A stretch of DNA of 30,583 nucleotides, taken from the NCBI GenBank assembly GCA_024687845.1, contig JAILEL010000355.1:1-30583 (forward strand), written 5' to 3'. The stretch comes from Eubacterium sp. (GTDB taxonomy: Bacteria > Bacillota_A > Clostridia > Lachnospirales > Lachnospiraceae). Shown piece after piece: positions 1 to 8,186 of the stretch. Both the position numbers and the translations under genes were made by a program. A model generated the notes under the pieces. It was given only the letters and a program-made list of their open reading frames with translations, did no database searches and was not told the origin of the DNA. Position 1 is the first letter of the stretch. Every line of letters starts with the position of its first letter.

Positions 1-1301
1 CTTATCCAGGCAAGATCTACTGGACCTGTTGATCCGTTTCTTTGCTTTGCCACTATTATCTCGGCGATTCCCGGTTTTTCTGAAGCATCGTTATAATAAT
101 CATCTCTATATATGAACATTACTACGTCTGCATCCTGCTCGATGGCTCCGGACTCTCTAAGGTCAGCCAGCACTGGTCTATGATCTGTTCTCGAGTCAAC
201 AGCTCTGTTCAGCTGTGAAAGTGCGATTACCGGAACATTCAATTCTCTGGCAAGTGTTTTCAGTGAACGTGATACTTCCGAAATAAATTGCTGCCTGGAT
301 TCCACTTTTCCTGTAGCGCTCATAAGCTGCAGGTAGTCAATTATAATAAGTCCGATTCCTTCTGTCTGCTTCAGCTTTCTGCATTTTGAGCGAAGCTCAG
401 GCATTGTTATCGCAGAATTATCATCTATAAATATAGGCGCATTTGCCATATTGTCTGCTGTTTCTATAATCTTACCCCAGTCATTATCAGTAAGATCACC
501 GGTCTTAAGACTTTTTGCCTCAACCATCGAATCCACAGCAACTAATCTTGTTACCAGCTGCTCGCGGCTCATTTCCAAAGAGAAAAGAACAATAGGAACC
601 TGTTCCTTCATAGAAACATGATGAGCAATATTAAGAACAAATGCAGTTTTTCCCATGGCTGGTCTTGCTGCTATAAGAATAAGCTCTCCACCATGTAGTC
701 CCGTAAGCATATTGTCAAGATCTGTAAATCCTGTTCTGAGACCATTAATCTGGCCCTTTGCCCTCGAAGCCGCCTCAATCTCTCCGATAACATCCACGAG
801 AATGTTTCTTACAGGAACAAAATCAGTAGCTCCGGTCCTGCTTTGCATCAGCTTAAAGATATTGGATTCAGCTGATTCCATTATCTTGTCAACTGTTTCC
901 TTTCCCTCATAGGAATCACGAAGAACATCATCTGAAAGCTTGATCATTTTTCTGAGATAAGACTTATCCTTAACTATTTCAGCATAGGACTTGGCAAAGG
1001 CACCGGTTGCAGTATTTGCCAAAATCTCTCCCAGATAAGTCATATTATAAATAGCTTCAGGTGCACCTTTAGTTTTAAGTTTTTCCCCAAGGATAACCTC
1101 GTCTACAGGTTTTCCTTCATTATATAGTTCCACCATTGCATCAAACAAAATGCCAAATTCGGTGTTATAAAAATCTTCCTTCGTGAGCATTGCACTTACT
1201 TCGGAAATGGCATCTCTGTCTATCAGCATTGAGCCTATAACACTTCTTTCAGCATTGTTGTCGTGCGGCGGTATTCTTTTTATAATCGTTTCTTCCGCCA
1301 T
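1..1301 (-). CDS. dnaB: Replicative DNA helicase DnaB (3' end cut by window)
   Basis: Hexameric 5'-3' helicase that unwinds DNA at the replication fork. The reading frame runs from the ATG at 1299-1301 off the left edge without a stop, giving 433 residues; the family is usually about 440-460, so only a short C-terminal tail is missing. An N-terminal DnaB domain (MAEETIIKRIPPHDNNAERS onward) precedes a RecA-like ATPase domain with Walker A ARPAMGKT at residues 212-219 and Walker B-type LIIIDYLQLM near residue 320. LSQLNRAVDSR and the arginine-rich DLRESGAIEQDADVVMF stretch follow, both typical of DnaB. The start has only a weak upstream GGA. It is the last gene of the valS-gdpP-rplI-dnaB group, 64 bases after rplI; rplI next to dnaB (dnaC in Bacillus) is a conserved Firmicutes arrangement. 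Confidence 0.96.
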   Translation of the reverse strand, partial: MAEETIIKRIPPHDNNAERSVIGSMLIDRDAISEVSAMLTKEDFYNTEFGILFDAMVELYNEGKPVDEVILGEKLKTKGAPEAIYNMTYLGEILANTATGAFAKSYAEIVKDKSYLRKMIKLSDDVLRDSYEGKETVDKIMESAESNIFKLMQSRTGATDFVPVRNILVDVIGEIEAASRAKGQINGLRTGFTDLDNMLTGLHGGELILIAARPAMGKTAFVLNIAHHVSMKEQVPIVLFSLEMSREQLVTRLVAVDSMVEAKSLKTGDLTDNDWGKIIETADNMANAPIFIDDNSAITMPELRSKCRKLKQTEGIGLIIIDYLQLMSATGKVESRQQFISEVSRSLKTLARELNVPVIALSQLNRAVDSRTDHRPVLADLRESGAIEQDADVVMFIYRDDYYNDASEKPGIAEIIVAKQRNGSTGPVDLAWI

Positions 1302-1365
1302 AGTCTATTTCCATTCATTTTATTTCAGCTAATCAGCTGTCCATCCCCTTCTTTGGGCAGCATCC

Positions 1366-1815
1366 TTATTTCTGTTCAACTACATCAAGCATAATCTCTG
1401 CAGTTACTTTCGGATGAAGCTTAAGCTTTACATTATAACCACCAAGAGACTTTACTGCATCATCCAGAACTATTTTCTTCTTATCTATATCTATTCCCAG
1501 CTGACTCTTCATAAGCTCTGCTATTTCCTTTGAAGAAACTGAACCAAATGTCTTGCCATTTGCTCCAACCTTCATCTGAGCTGTTATCTTCTTATCCTTA
1601 AGCTCATCTCTCAGCTGCTCAGCTGCAGCAAGATTCTCTGCTGCCACCTTCTCATCATTCTGATTCTTAAGCTTAAGATCATTCAGATTCTTAGGAGTAG
1701 CCTCAACACCAAGCTTCTTAGGGAGCACAAAGTTTCTCGCATATCCCTGATTTACTTCAACAACTTCTCCTTTTTTACCAAGACTTTTAACGTCCTGAGT
1801 TAATATAATTTTCAT
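1366..1815 (-). CDS. rplI: 50S ribosomal protein bL9
   Basis: Structural protein of the large ribosomal subunit, 149 residues, the usual size for L9. The N-terminal domain shows the family signature MKIILTQDVKSLGKKGEVV and GYARNFVLPKKLG. A long helix rich in Lys and Glu (residues about 40-80) joins it to the C-terminal domain (GKTFGSVSSKEIAELM). An in-frame ATG six codons upstream (1833) is rejected because it overlaps the ribosome site GAGAGG, which fits the ATG at 1813-1815 (spacer 10), and because L9 proteins start with MK-I-L. It lies between gdpP (70-base gap) and dnaB in the same operon. Confidence 0.97.
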   Translation of the reverse strand: MKIILTQDVKSLGKKGEVVEVNQGYARNFVLPKKLGVEATPKNLNDLKLKNQNDEKVAAENLAAAEQLRDELKDKKITAQMKVGANGKTFGSVSSKEIAELMKSQLGIDIDKKKIVLDDAVKSLGGYNVKLKLHPKVTAEIMLDVVEQK

Positions 1816-1885
1816 GTCACTATATCCTCTCATTTCTTACTTCATATATTCAATTATCCAGCCCAGCACCAAAATCGATATATTA

Positions 1886-3955
1886 CTATATCTCACCAGA
1901 CTGGCTCATATCCTTCAGCACCACTTTAAGCTCTTCGAAGAACTCTTCCTTCTTCTTATTCGGAAGCTGAGCACCTGCAACATTTGCATGGCCACCACCG
2001 TTGAATCTTTCCATTACCAGCTGAACATTCACATCTCCGATTGATCTTGCTGAAACATATAACATTCCGTTGTCACTCTCCGTTACTACGAAGGATGCAT
2101 CTATATTCTCAACATTCAGAAGTTCATTTGCTGTTTTAGCTACTGCAACTGTAGGAGTATCCTCAGAGTCAGGATCCGGTACTACATAGGATAATACAAA
2201 ATGTTCCATGAATACCTCTGCATTCCCAATTCCCTGTGCTCTCTCCTTCAGCTCAGTTATTGAGCTTCGGAACATTTTCCTTACTCTTGTAACATCTGCA
2301 CCACTCTTTCTCAGATAGGATGCAGCTTCAAAAGTTCTAACACCGGTTTTAACCAGGAAATTATCCGTATCTATCAGAATTCCGGCATACATTGCATCAG
2401 CTTCCTGTGATTTAAGCTTTGGATTCTTGGAAATGTACTGATACATTTCCGCTATCATCTCACACGCTGATGAGGCAAATGGCTCAATATATGACAGAGT
2501 TGCACCTCTTATAGCTTCATTACTCTGTCTATGATGATCAAATACAACCAATGTGGAAACAAGTCCCAGCAGTTCCTCACACTCCGTCATACTTGGTCGG
2601 TTGACATCACATACTACAACTACAGTATTCTGGTCAACCTGGCTCACCGCTTCAGTACTGGTAAGAAAAACGTTATCATACATATTTCCTACCTTAAAGG
2701 TTTTAACTATAGGTTTAATAGCATCGGTAACCTCGTTAAGAACAATATATGCCTTTTTACCGAGACTCGTTACCAGCCTGTAAATTCCTACAGCGGAGCC
2801 AAATGCATCTGCATCCGGTCTCTTATGTGCCATAATAATGACCTTCTCTTTACTGAGCAGAAGCTCTTCAAAAGCCTGAGCCTTAACTCTGGCTTTAACT
2901 CGTGTATTTTTTTCTGTTCCAGCACTTTTACCACCAAAGTAGGTAACCTGGTCACCATACTTGATAGCAACCTGATCACCACCACGACCCATAGCCATTC
3001 CAATGGCAGTACGTGCATTTTCATAAGCATTGATAAAACTATTTGATGAAATATCCGCATCCGCTCCTATACCAATACTGAGCGTCATGGAAATGTCATT
3101 ACCAACGCTTATGCTCTTCACCTCGTCAAGAAGTGAGAATTTATCATCTCTCAAGGTCTGTAGATATTTCTGTCTGAAAACGAAGAAATATTTATCATTT
3201 TCAGTGTGTTTTACTATAGCATCTACATTGCTGAGATACATATTTATCTTTCTCTCAACCAGCGCAGTAAGAATGGAATGCTTTACATCCTCAAGGCTGT
3301 CCATTACCTCGTCATAATTATCAAGGTAGATAAGTCCTGCATAGAGTTTCTGATCTATAGACTGTTTCTCATACATTCTAAGTTCAGTCTCATCAAAAAG
3401 GTAAAGGGCAAGAACTATATCATCATCCTTTCCTTCCTTCTGCTCCACATTATCCTGAACAAAGGCCTGAGAAAGATTTATTCTTTTTATTGTTACCTTA
3501 TATTTTCTTTCATCATATTCAATATTCAGATTAACAACATCCATGTCATCAACCATTTCTATTGAAAGATCCTGAAAATATGAATCCACTGTCTTTCGTA
3601 TCCGTTTGCCCTGACTCACTCCGATTATGTCGTGGAACATATTATTGGCCCACAATATATGACCGGAGGTGTCAAGTATAGCATATGGGATCTCGAGTTC
3701 ATGAAGCAGTTCCTTCTGAATCTTTCCCTGTTCCAGTGAATAATCCACAATAACACTGCTTATAGATGGTACCAGTCTGAAATAAAGTATAAGTACAAGC
3801 AAAATATATATTATCAGACAGACAACACTGACCCTTCCCATATTGGAATTAAGACCATTTTCATAAATCGTAACCCCAAGGAGCGCTAATGCAAGAACTA
3901 TCGGGATTATGATAATATATTGAATTCTCCTCTTCAGTTTTTTCTCTTTATTCAT
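1886..3955 (-). CDS. gdpP: Cyclic-di-AMP phosphodiesterase GdpP (DHH/DHHA1, membrane-bound)
   Basis: Hydrolyses the second messenger c-di-AMP to pApA. The 689 residues carry the full GdpP layout. Two membrane helices lie at about 12-30 and 42-62 and a PAS-like region at about 85-150. A degenerate GGDEF domain at about 180-335 ends in the RGGDQVAIK remnant seen in GdpP proteins. The DHH domain has AHKRPDADAFGSA (H377, D381, D383), VCDVNRPS (D450), FDHH (473-475) and GILIDTDNF (D529), so the metal ligands appear intact. The DHHA1 domain has FNGGGHANVAGAQ (GGGH at 653-656). The gene starts 30 bases after valS and is followed by rplI. The gdpP-rplI-dnaB order matches that of many Firmicutes, which supports the assignment over other DHH proteins such as NrnA. 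Confidence 0.96.
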   Translation of the reverse strand: MNKEKKLKRRIQYIIIIPIVLALALLGVTIYENGLNSNMGRVSVVCLIIYILLVLILYFRLVPSISSVIVDYSLEQGKIQKELLHELEIPYAILDTSGHILWANNMFHDIIGVSQGKRIRKTVDSYFQDLSIEMVDDMDVVNLNIEYDERKYKVTIKRINLSQAFVQDNVEQKEGKDDDIVLALYLFDETELRMYEKQSIDQKLYAGLIYLDNYDEVMDSLEDVKHSILTALVERKINMYLSNVDAIVKHTENDKYFFVFRQKYLQTLRDDKFSLLDEVKSISVGNDISMTLSIGIGADADISSNSFINAYENARTAIGMAMGRGGDQVAIKYGDQVTYFGGKSAGTEKNTRVKARVKAQAFEELLLSKEKVIIMAHKRPDADAFGSAVGIYRLVTSLGKKAYIVLNEVTDAIKPIVKTFKVGNMYDNVFLTSTEAVSQVDQNTVVVVCDVNRPSMTECEELLGLVSTLVVFDHHRQSNEAIRGATLSYIEPFASSACEMIAEMYQYISKNPKLKSQEADAMYAGILIDTDNFLVKTGVRTFEAASYLRKSGADVTRVRKMFRSSITELKERAQGIGNAEVFMEHFVLSYVVPDPDSEDTPTVAVAKTANELLNVENIDASFVVTESDNGMLYVSARSIGDVNVQLVMERFNGGGHANVAGAQLPNKKKEEFFEELKVVLKDMSQSGEI

Positions 3956-3985
3956 TTAAGAGGGTTTCCTTCCAGATGATGAAAA

Positions 3986-6652
3986 TTATTGTAATGCAGC
4001 GATTCTTTCACAAACCTGTGCATAGGTTTCCTTGTATTTTGCCAGCTTGTTCTTCTCCTCGTTAACCTTTTCCTCAGGAGCCTTCTCTACGAATTTAGGA
4101 TTACCAAGCATTCCTTCGCCACGCTTGATTTCGTCTTCGAGACGCTTCTTCTCTTTGCCAAGTCTTTCAAGCTCTTTTTCAACATCAACAAGATCTGCAA
4201 ATGGAATATAGATTACTGCATTATGAATAACTGCTGAAACCGCATCATCTGCAATTCCTGTTTTATCAGCCTGAACAGTTACTTCACTTGCATATCCAAG
4301 AGTTCCGAAGAATACTTTACTATCTTCAAATACCTTACGGATATCTTCCTTATCTGAAACAACGAAGAGTGCTGCCTTTCTTGAAGGTGGAACATTCATA
4401 TCAGTTCTTACTGTTCTGATAGCTCTTACTGCATCTTTAATTATATCAACATTATTTGCTTCTACTTCAAAATCTCTTATATCTTCCGCTACAGGCCATG
4501 CAGAAATCATGATTGATTCATCTCCTGTAAGAGTGCAGTAGATTTCTTCTGTAACAAATGGCATATATGGATGAAGTAACTTAAGTCCGATTGAAAGAAC
4601 CTCTCTCAGAGTCCAAAGTGCAGCTGCCTTTGTTTTGTCATTCTCTGCCCAGAGTCTTGGCTTAACCATTTCAATGTACCAGTCGCAGAACTCATCCCAG
4701 AGGAAATCATGGATCTTATCAGCTGCGATTCCAAGTTCGAACTTCTCCATGTTATCTGTAACGTCACGAACCACACTATTTGCCTTGGCAATAATCCACT
4801 TATCAGCCATTGTAAGATCATTCAGAGTAACCTTGGCAATGTCTTCTTCAGTAATTCCTGCTTCCTTAGCATTATCCATATTCATCATGATGAAACGAGA
4901 AGCATTCCATATCTTATTGGCGAAGTTACGGCTTGCATCAAGTCTGTCCCAGATGAATCTCATATCATTACCAGGTGCATTTCCTGTTATAAGCATGAAT
5001 CTCAGAGCATCTGCACCATACTTATCGATGATTTCAAGCGGATCGATACCATTTCCGAGAGACTTACTCATCTTACGTCCCTGCTCGTCTCTTACAAGTC
5101 CATGGAAGAGAACTGTATGGAATGGAACCTTATCTGTCTGCTCAAGTGATGAGAAAATCATTCTGATAACCCAGAAGAAAATGATGTCGTATCCAGTTAC
5201 AAGTACATCTGTCGGGAAGAAATACTTATAGTCCTCTGACTCTGTATCAGGCCAGCCAACTGTTGAAAATGGCCAGAGAGCTGATGAGAACCATGTATCA
5301 AGTGTGTCTTCATCTCTCTTCAGATTCTTGCTCTGACACTTTGGACAGCAGCATGGCTCATCCATCTCTACGATAGTCTCGCCGCAGTCCTGACAATACC
5401 ATGCAGGTATTCTATGTCCCCACCACAGCTGTCTGGATATACACCAGTCGCGCATATTGTCAATCCAGTTGTAGTAAATCTTATTCATTCTTTCAGGAAC
5501 AAGTTTAACTTCGCCAGTTTCAACAACCTTACGGGCACGAGCAGCCATGTCGCTCATCTTAACAAACCACTGAGGCTTTACAAGTGGCTCAACTGTAGTT
5601 CCACATCTATCATGAGTACCTACCATATGAGTATGAGGAACTGTCTTTACAAGAAGTCCCTGAGCTTCAAGGTCATCAAGAACTGCCTTTCTTGCCTCAT
5701 ATCTGTCCATTCCATGATAACGAGTATCAGGACAGTTAATAGTAGCATCATCATTCATAATATTTATCTCTTCAAGGTTATGTCTCTTACCAACCTCAAA
5801 GTCGTTAGGGTCATGAGCAGGTGTAATCTTAACACAACCAGTTCCGAACTCCTTATCTACATAAGAATCTGCAACAACAGGAATCTCTCTGTTAACAAGA
5901 GGAAGAAGAAGAGTCTTACCAATGATATCTGCATATCTCTCATCATCAGGATTAACGGCAACTGCAGTATCACCCAGAAGTGTTTCTGGACGAGTTGTAG
6001 CTATCTCAACAAATCTTCCTTCTTCTCCAACTACTGGATAATTAATATGCCAGAAATGTCCTTCCTGCTCTTCATGTATAACCTCTGCATCTGAAATAGT
6101 GGTCTGACAAACAGGACACCAGTTAACAATACGTGATCCCTTGTATATCCAGCCCTTATCATAGAGCTTCTTAAATACTGTATTTACAGCCTTATTATTT
6201 CCTTCATCCATCGTGAATCTCTCACGATTCCAGTCAGCAGATGAGCCAAGACGTTTCAGCTGATTAACAATACGTCCACCGTATTCTTCACGCCACTCCC
6301 AGGCCTTCTCAAGAAATCCCTCTCGCCCCAGGTCATTCTTGTCAATGCCCTGTTCCTTAAGAGAAGCGATAATCTTAACCTCTGTTGCGATTGCAGCATG
6401 GTCAGTTCCAGGCTGCCAAAGGGCATTATAACCCTGCATTCTCTTCATACGAATAAGGATATCCTGCATTGTATTATCAAGGGCATGTCCCATATGAAGC
6501 TGGCCTGTAATATTTGGTGGTGGCATCACGATAGTGAAAGGCTTTTTGCTTCTATCCACATCAGCATGAAAATAGCCATTATCCATCCACTTTCTGTATA
6601 ATCTGCCCTCGATTTCCGAAGGATTGTAATTCTTTTCCAGTTCCTTACTCAT
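3986..6652 (-). CDS. valS: Valyl-tRNA synthetase
   Basis: Class I aminoacyl-tRNA synthetase charging tRNA-Val in the cytoplasm. The 888-residue length is typical. The HIGH motif appears as PPPNITGQLHMGHALDN (HMGH at 53-56) and the KMSKS loop as GRKMSKSLGNG (K527-S531). The editing (CP1) domain includes ATTRPETLLGDTAVAVNP. Paired cysteines (CPVC, CQDC, CCCPKC) suggest a zinc-ribbon type insertion. The C-terminus is the Lys/Glu-rich coiled coil DVEKELERLGKEKKRLEDEI that contacts tRNA in ValRS. The start has AGGAGG 11 bases upstream. It is the first gene of the operon, behind a strong promoter at 6700-6728. I see no T-box motif in the leader, so regulation by uncharged tRNA is not evident. Confidence 0.97.
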   Translation of the reverse strand: MSKELEKNYNPSEIEGRLYRKWMDNGYFHADVDRSKKPFTIVMPPPNITGQLHMGHALDNTMQDILIRMKRMQGYNALWQPGTDHAAIATEVKIIASLKEQGIDKNDLGREGFLEKAWEWREEYGGRIVNQLKRLGSSADWNRERFTMDEGNNKAVNTVFKKLYDKGWIYKGSRIVNWCPVCQTTISDAEVIHEEQEGHFWHINYPVVGEEGRFVEIATTRPETLLGDTAVAVNPDDERYADIIGKTLLLPLVNREIPVVADSYVDKEFGTGCVKITPAHDPNDFEVGKRHNLEEINIMNDDATINCPDTRYHGMDRYEARKAVLDDLEAQGLLVKTVPHTHMVGTHDRCGTTVEPLVKPQWFVKMSDMAARARKVVETGEVKLVPERMNKIYYNWIDNMRDWCISRQLWWGHRIPAWYCQDCGETIVEMDEPCCCPKCQSKNLKRDEDTLDTWFSSALWPFSTVGWPDTESEDYKYFFPTDVLVTGYDIIFFWVIRMIFSSLEQTDKVPFHTVLFHGLVRDEQGRKMSKSLGNGIDPLEIIDKYGADALRFMLITGNAPGNDMRFIWDRLDASRNFANKIWNASRFIMMNMDNAKEAGITEEDIAKVTLNDLTMADKWIIAKANSVVRDVTDNMEKFELGIAADKIHDFLWDEFCDWYIEMVKPRLWAENDKTKAAALWTLREVLSIGLKLLHPYMPFVTEEIYCTLTGDESIMISAWPVAEDIRDFEVEANNVDIIKDAVRAIRTVRTDMNVPPSRKAALFVVSDKEDIRKVFEDSKVFFGTLGYASEVTVQADKTGIADDAVSAVIHNAVIYIPFADLVDVEKELERLGKEKKRLEDEIKRGEGMLGNPKFVEKAPEEKVNEEKNKLAKYKETYAQVCERIAALQ

Positions 6653-6676
6653 CTCTTCAATTTCCTCCTATATAAT

Positions 6677-6693
6677 TCTCAGTTGGTCTGAGA
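6677..6693 (-). promoter_or_regulatory. Hairpin at the predicted 5' end of the valS transcript
   Basis: TCTCAG and CTGAGA form a perfect 6-bp stem with a 5-base loop. The promoter at 6700-6728 places the start of transcription at about 6693, so the mRNA would begin with this hairpin. A 5'-terminal stem can protect a transcript from decay; that role is an inference. Confidence 0.45.
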
Positions 6694-6699
6694 AACATC

Positions 6700-6728
6700 A
6701 TTATATATTTTTCTTTCTATAATATCAA
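6700..6728 (-). promoter_or_regulatory. Sigma-A type promoter for valS-gdpP-rplI-dnaB
   Basis: On the minus strand TTGATA (6723-6728) and TATAAT (6700-6705) are separated by exactly 17 bases, close to the vegetative consensus. It lies about 50 bases upstream of the valS start. Confidence 0.75.
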
Positions 6729-6760
6729 TCATTCATTCTGCGAAATGTAATCATTTTTAG

Positions 6761-7018
6761 ATGAATCGTTCTGCAAGGCAATGATTATATATGTCTGAAT
6801 CACGCTAGCGATTTTCTAAATATTTTGAATAACCTTCTCTGAGCTATTATCGCTCGGCTTTAACTCGTCAAAATGCCTTGATTAAAGAAAAGGAAGGCAT
6901 TTTGACTTCGGACAAATCCGCTCGCGATATATCTCAGGAAGCTTATTCTTCATATTTTATGAAAATCGAGCTATCGCTTCAGACATACACAACCATGCCT
7001 TGCTGCTACGTCATTCAT
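6761..7018. repeat. Long imperfect palindrome 1 (intergenic repeat)
   Basis: Two arms of about 120 bases (6761-6879 and 6894-7018) are imperfect reverse complements around a 14-base loop. The innermost 13 bases are perfect: GTCAAAATGCCTT at 6867-6879 against AAGGCATTTTGAC at 6894-6906. Further matching blocks are CGATTTTC (6809-6816 with 6961-6968), TATGTCTGAA (6790-6799 with 6978-6987), GCAAGGCA (6773-6780 with 6996-7003) and ATGAAT (6761-6766 with 7013-7018). No T-run follows on either side, so it is not a simple terminator. It is related in sequence to palindrome 2. Confidence 0.8.
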
Positions 7019-7027
7019 ACAATATGC

Positions 7028-7291
7028 TTAAGATAACGTATATCTCGCGAAGAGACGGATATATATGCTAAGAAACGGTAGCATGATTTTCGTCAAGAAT
7101 GAGCAAAAGGCTTCGCAAGTTGACTGCGAGCGATTTTGTTCGAAGTGAGCAGGTCTTCCTTTTTTTATAAAGGACCTGCGAACAAGTTGTAGCCGAGCAG
7201 TTATCAACTTGCAGAAGGCTTTTGGAAATTTTTAGAAAATCACTTGCGTGTTTCGTGCATATATACCGGCTCGCGCGAGTAGAATTCTTAA
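7028..7291. repeat. Long imperfect palindrome 2, related to palindrome 1
   Basis: A second palindrome of similar size has its apex near 7164. Matching blocks are TTAAG (7028-7032 with 7287-7291), ATATATGC (7061-7068 with 7257-7264), TGATTTTC (7084-7091 with 7235-7242), GCAAGTTGA (7115-7123 with 7204-7212) and GCAGGTC (7149-7155 with 7173-7179). Its left arm aligns with the reverse complement of the right arm of palindrome 1. The clearest shared 21-base block is 7126-7146 against the complement of 6905-6925, with 18 of 21 matches by eye (GCGAGCG, TTTGT and CGAAGT shared). The two are therefore copies of one family. Confidence 0.8.
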
Positions 7292-7326
7292 AACATGGCT
7301 CTGCGGCTGCTGGTTGCTTCGCTCCT

Positions 7327-7349
7327 CAAGGTCTGCTTCGCTGACCTTG
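7327..7349 (-). terminator. Hairpin just past the end of the three-gene operon
   Basis: CAAGGTC and GACCTTG form a 7-bp stem with a 9-base loop, immediately downstream of the stop at 7353-7355. There is no T-run after it, so it may be a 3'-protecting stem or a Rho-dependent end rather than an intrinsic terminator. Confidence 0.35.
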
Positions 7350-7352
7350 GCC

Positions 7353-8186
7353 TTAGATGGCCTGCTCGCGGAAGTCATCCTTCAGCTCACTGAGAATTAT
7401 ATCCATCCTCTTATCATAGTCCGCCATATCTTTATTCATCTTGTTATAAGCTGCTCTCTGAAGCATGGCGAATATGGTCATTTCTCTCACATCGTCTTTG
7501 GATTCTCCGATTTCTGCCATGATTTCTTCCAGATAATCATCGGGAAGACCCTGACGTCTGATTTCCATTTTAAGGGTAGATGTATCTGATGTAATCGCAA
7601 CAATGTAGAAATAGCTCTTAAGAGATTCTGTATTCTCATTCTTTTCATACGCCTTCAGGAAAAACTGCTTTGCATCCTCAAGATCCATATTGTTAGCTGC
7701 AGCCACCGCCCTGTTATGATAAATGTTGCCTAAGAATACGGGGTCGGTATTCTCATCTGTTTCATCAATTATATCATCGTAAAATGTAGCTGCTTTGATA
7801 TATCTTCTGTAAGCCAGATAGCCATCTGCCTTAAGCTTGGACTTCTGAAGCACATCAAGCTTTCTGTATTTCTGCCATGCCTCAGCATAGTTCTTAATCT
7901 CTTCAATTGTATAATACTCTCCGGCGCTAAGTATCTCTATAAGAAGATCCTGCGCGTATGAGGTTTTATTTGCCAGTCCCACAAGCTTGTCAGCCAGCTC
8001 TTCCATTCCAAGCTCAACTCTAATCCAGTCAAAAAGCTTATCAGACAGAGATGACTTACTTATAAGAACCGTATTGTTATATATATAGAAGCAAAGCTCC
8101 TCATAAGTATATATCTCAACCTTTGTATTGAGAAATGTGAAAGGAGTTTCGGCTGTTTTTGAAGAACAAAGTATAATCTTTGACAT
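7353..8186 (-). CDS. TPR-like protein, third gene of an uncharacterised operon
   Basis: Function not recognised. The 277-residue product has no signal peptide or membrane helix and should be cytoplasmic. Residues about 110-200 look like helical repeats of the TPR type: KADGYLAYRRYIKAATFYDD, then GNIYHNRAVAAANNMDLEDA with a following KQFFLKAYEKN, the pattern of paired helices with small residues and a closing Tyr/Lys. The N-terminus (KVEIYTYEELCFYI) is a short alpha/beta segment. Its ATG shares one base with the TGA of the preceding Hsp70-like gene (TGATG), and AAGGAG lies 11 bases upstream, so the two are translationally coupled. A scaffold or adaptor role for its two operon partners is a guess from context. 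Confidence 0.85.
   Translation of the reverse strand: MSKIILCSSKTAETPFTFLNTKVEIYTYEELCFYIYNNTVLISKSSLSDKLFDWIRVELGMEELADKLVGLANKTSYAQDLLIEILSAGEYYTIEEIKNYAEAWQKYRKLDVLQKSKLKADGYLAYRRYIKAATFYDDIIDETDENTDPVFLGNIYHNRAVAAANNMDLEDAKQFFLKAYEKNENTESLKSYFYIVAITSDTSTLKMEIRRQGLPDDYLEEIMAEIGESKDDVREMTIFAMLQRAAYNKMNKDMADYDKRMDIILSELKDDFREQAI

Larger units (their letters stand above)
6653..7352. other. 700-base gene-free stretch upstream of valS
   Basis: No convincing gene, tRNA or T-box was found. From left to right it holds the valS ribosome site and a hairpin at the likely transcript start (6677-6693), the valS promoter (6700-6728), a first long palindrome (6761-7018), a second related palindrome (7028-7291), and a small hairpin (7327-7349) just past the stop of the preceding gene. 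Short islands rich in CG (for example CTCGCG and GCGCGAG) stand out from the AT-rich surroundings, which suggests the palindromes are repeat-derived. Confidence 0.75.

Noticed and set aside
2531..3046. Plus-strand reading frame of 171 codons inside gdpP
   Set aside because: Antisense shadow of the conserved DHH domain; its composition is unlike a protein of this genome.
5414..6094. Plus-strand reading frame of 226 codons inside valS
   Set aside because: It is antisense to a well-conserved synthetase, has no ribosome site and no recognisable protein features.
6761..7291. Rho-independent terminators
   Set aside because: The stems are far longer than needed and no U-tract follows on either strand.
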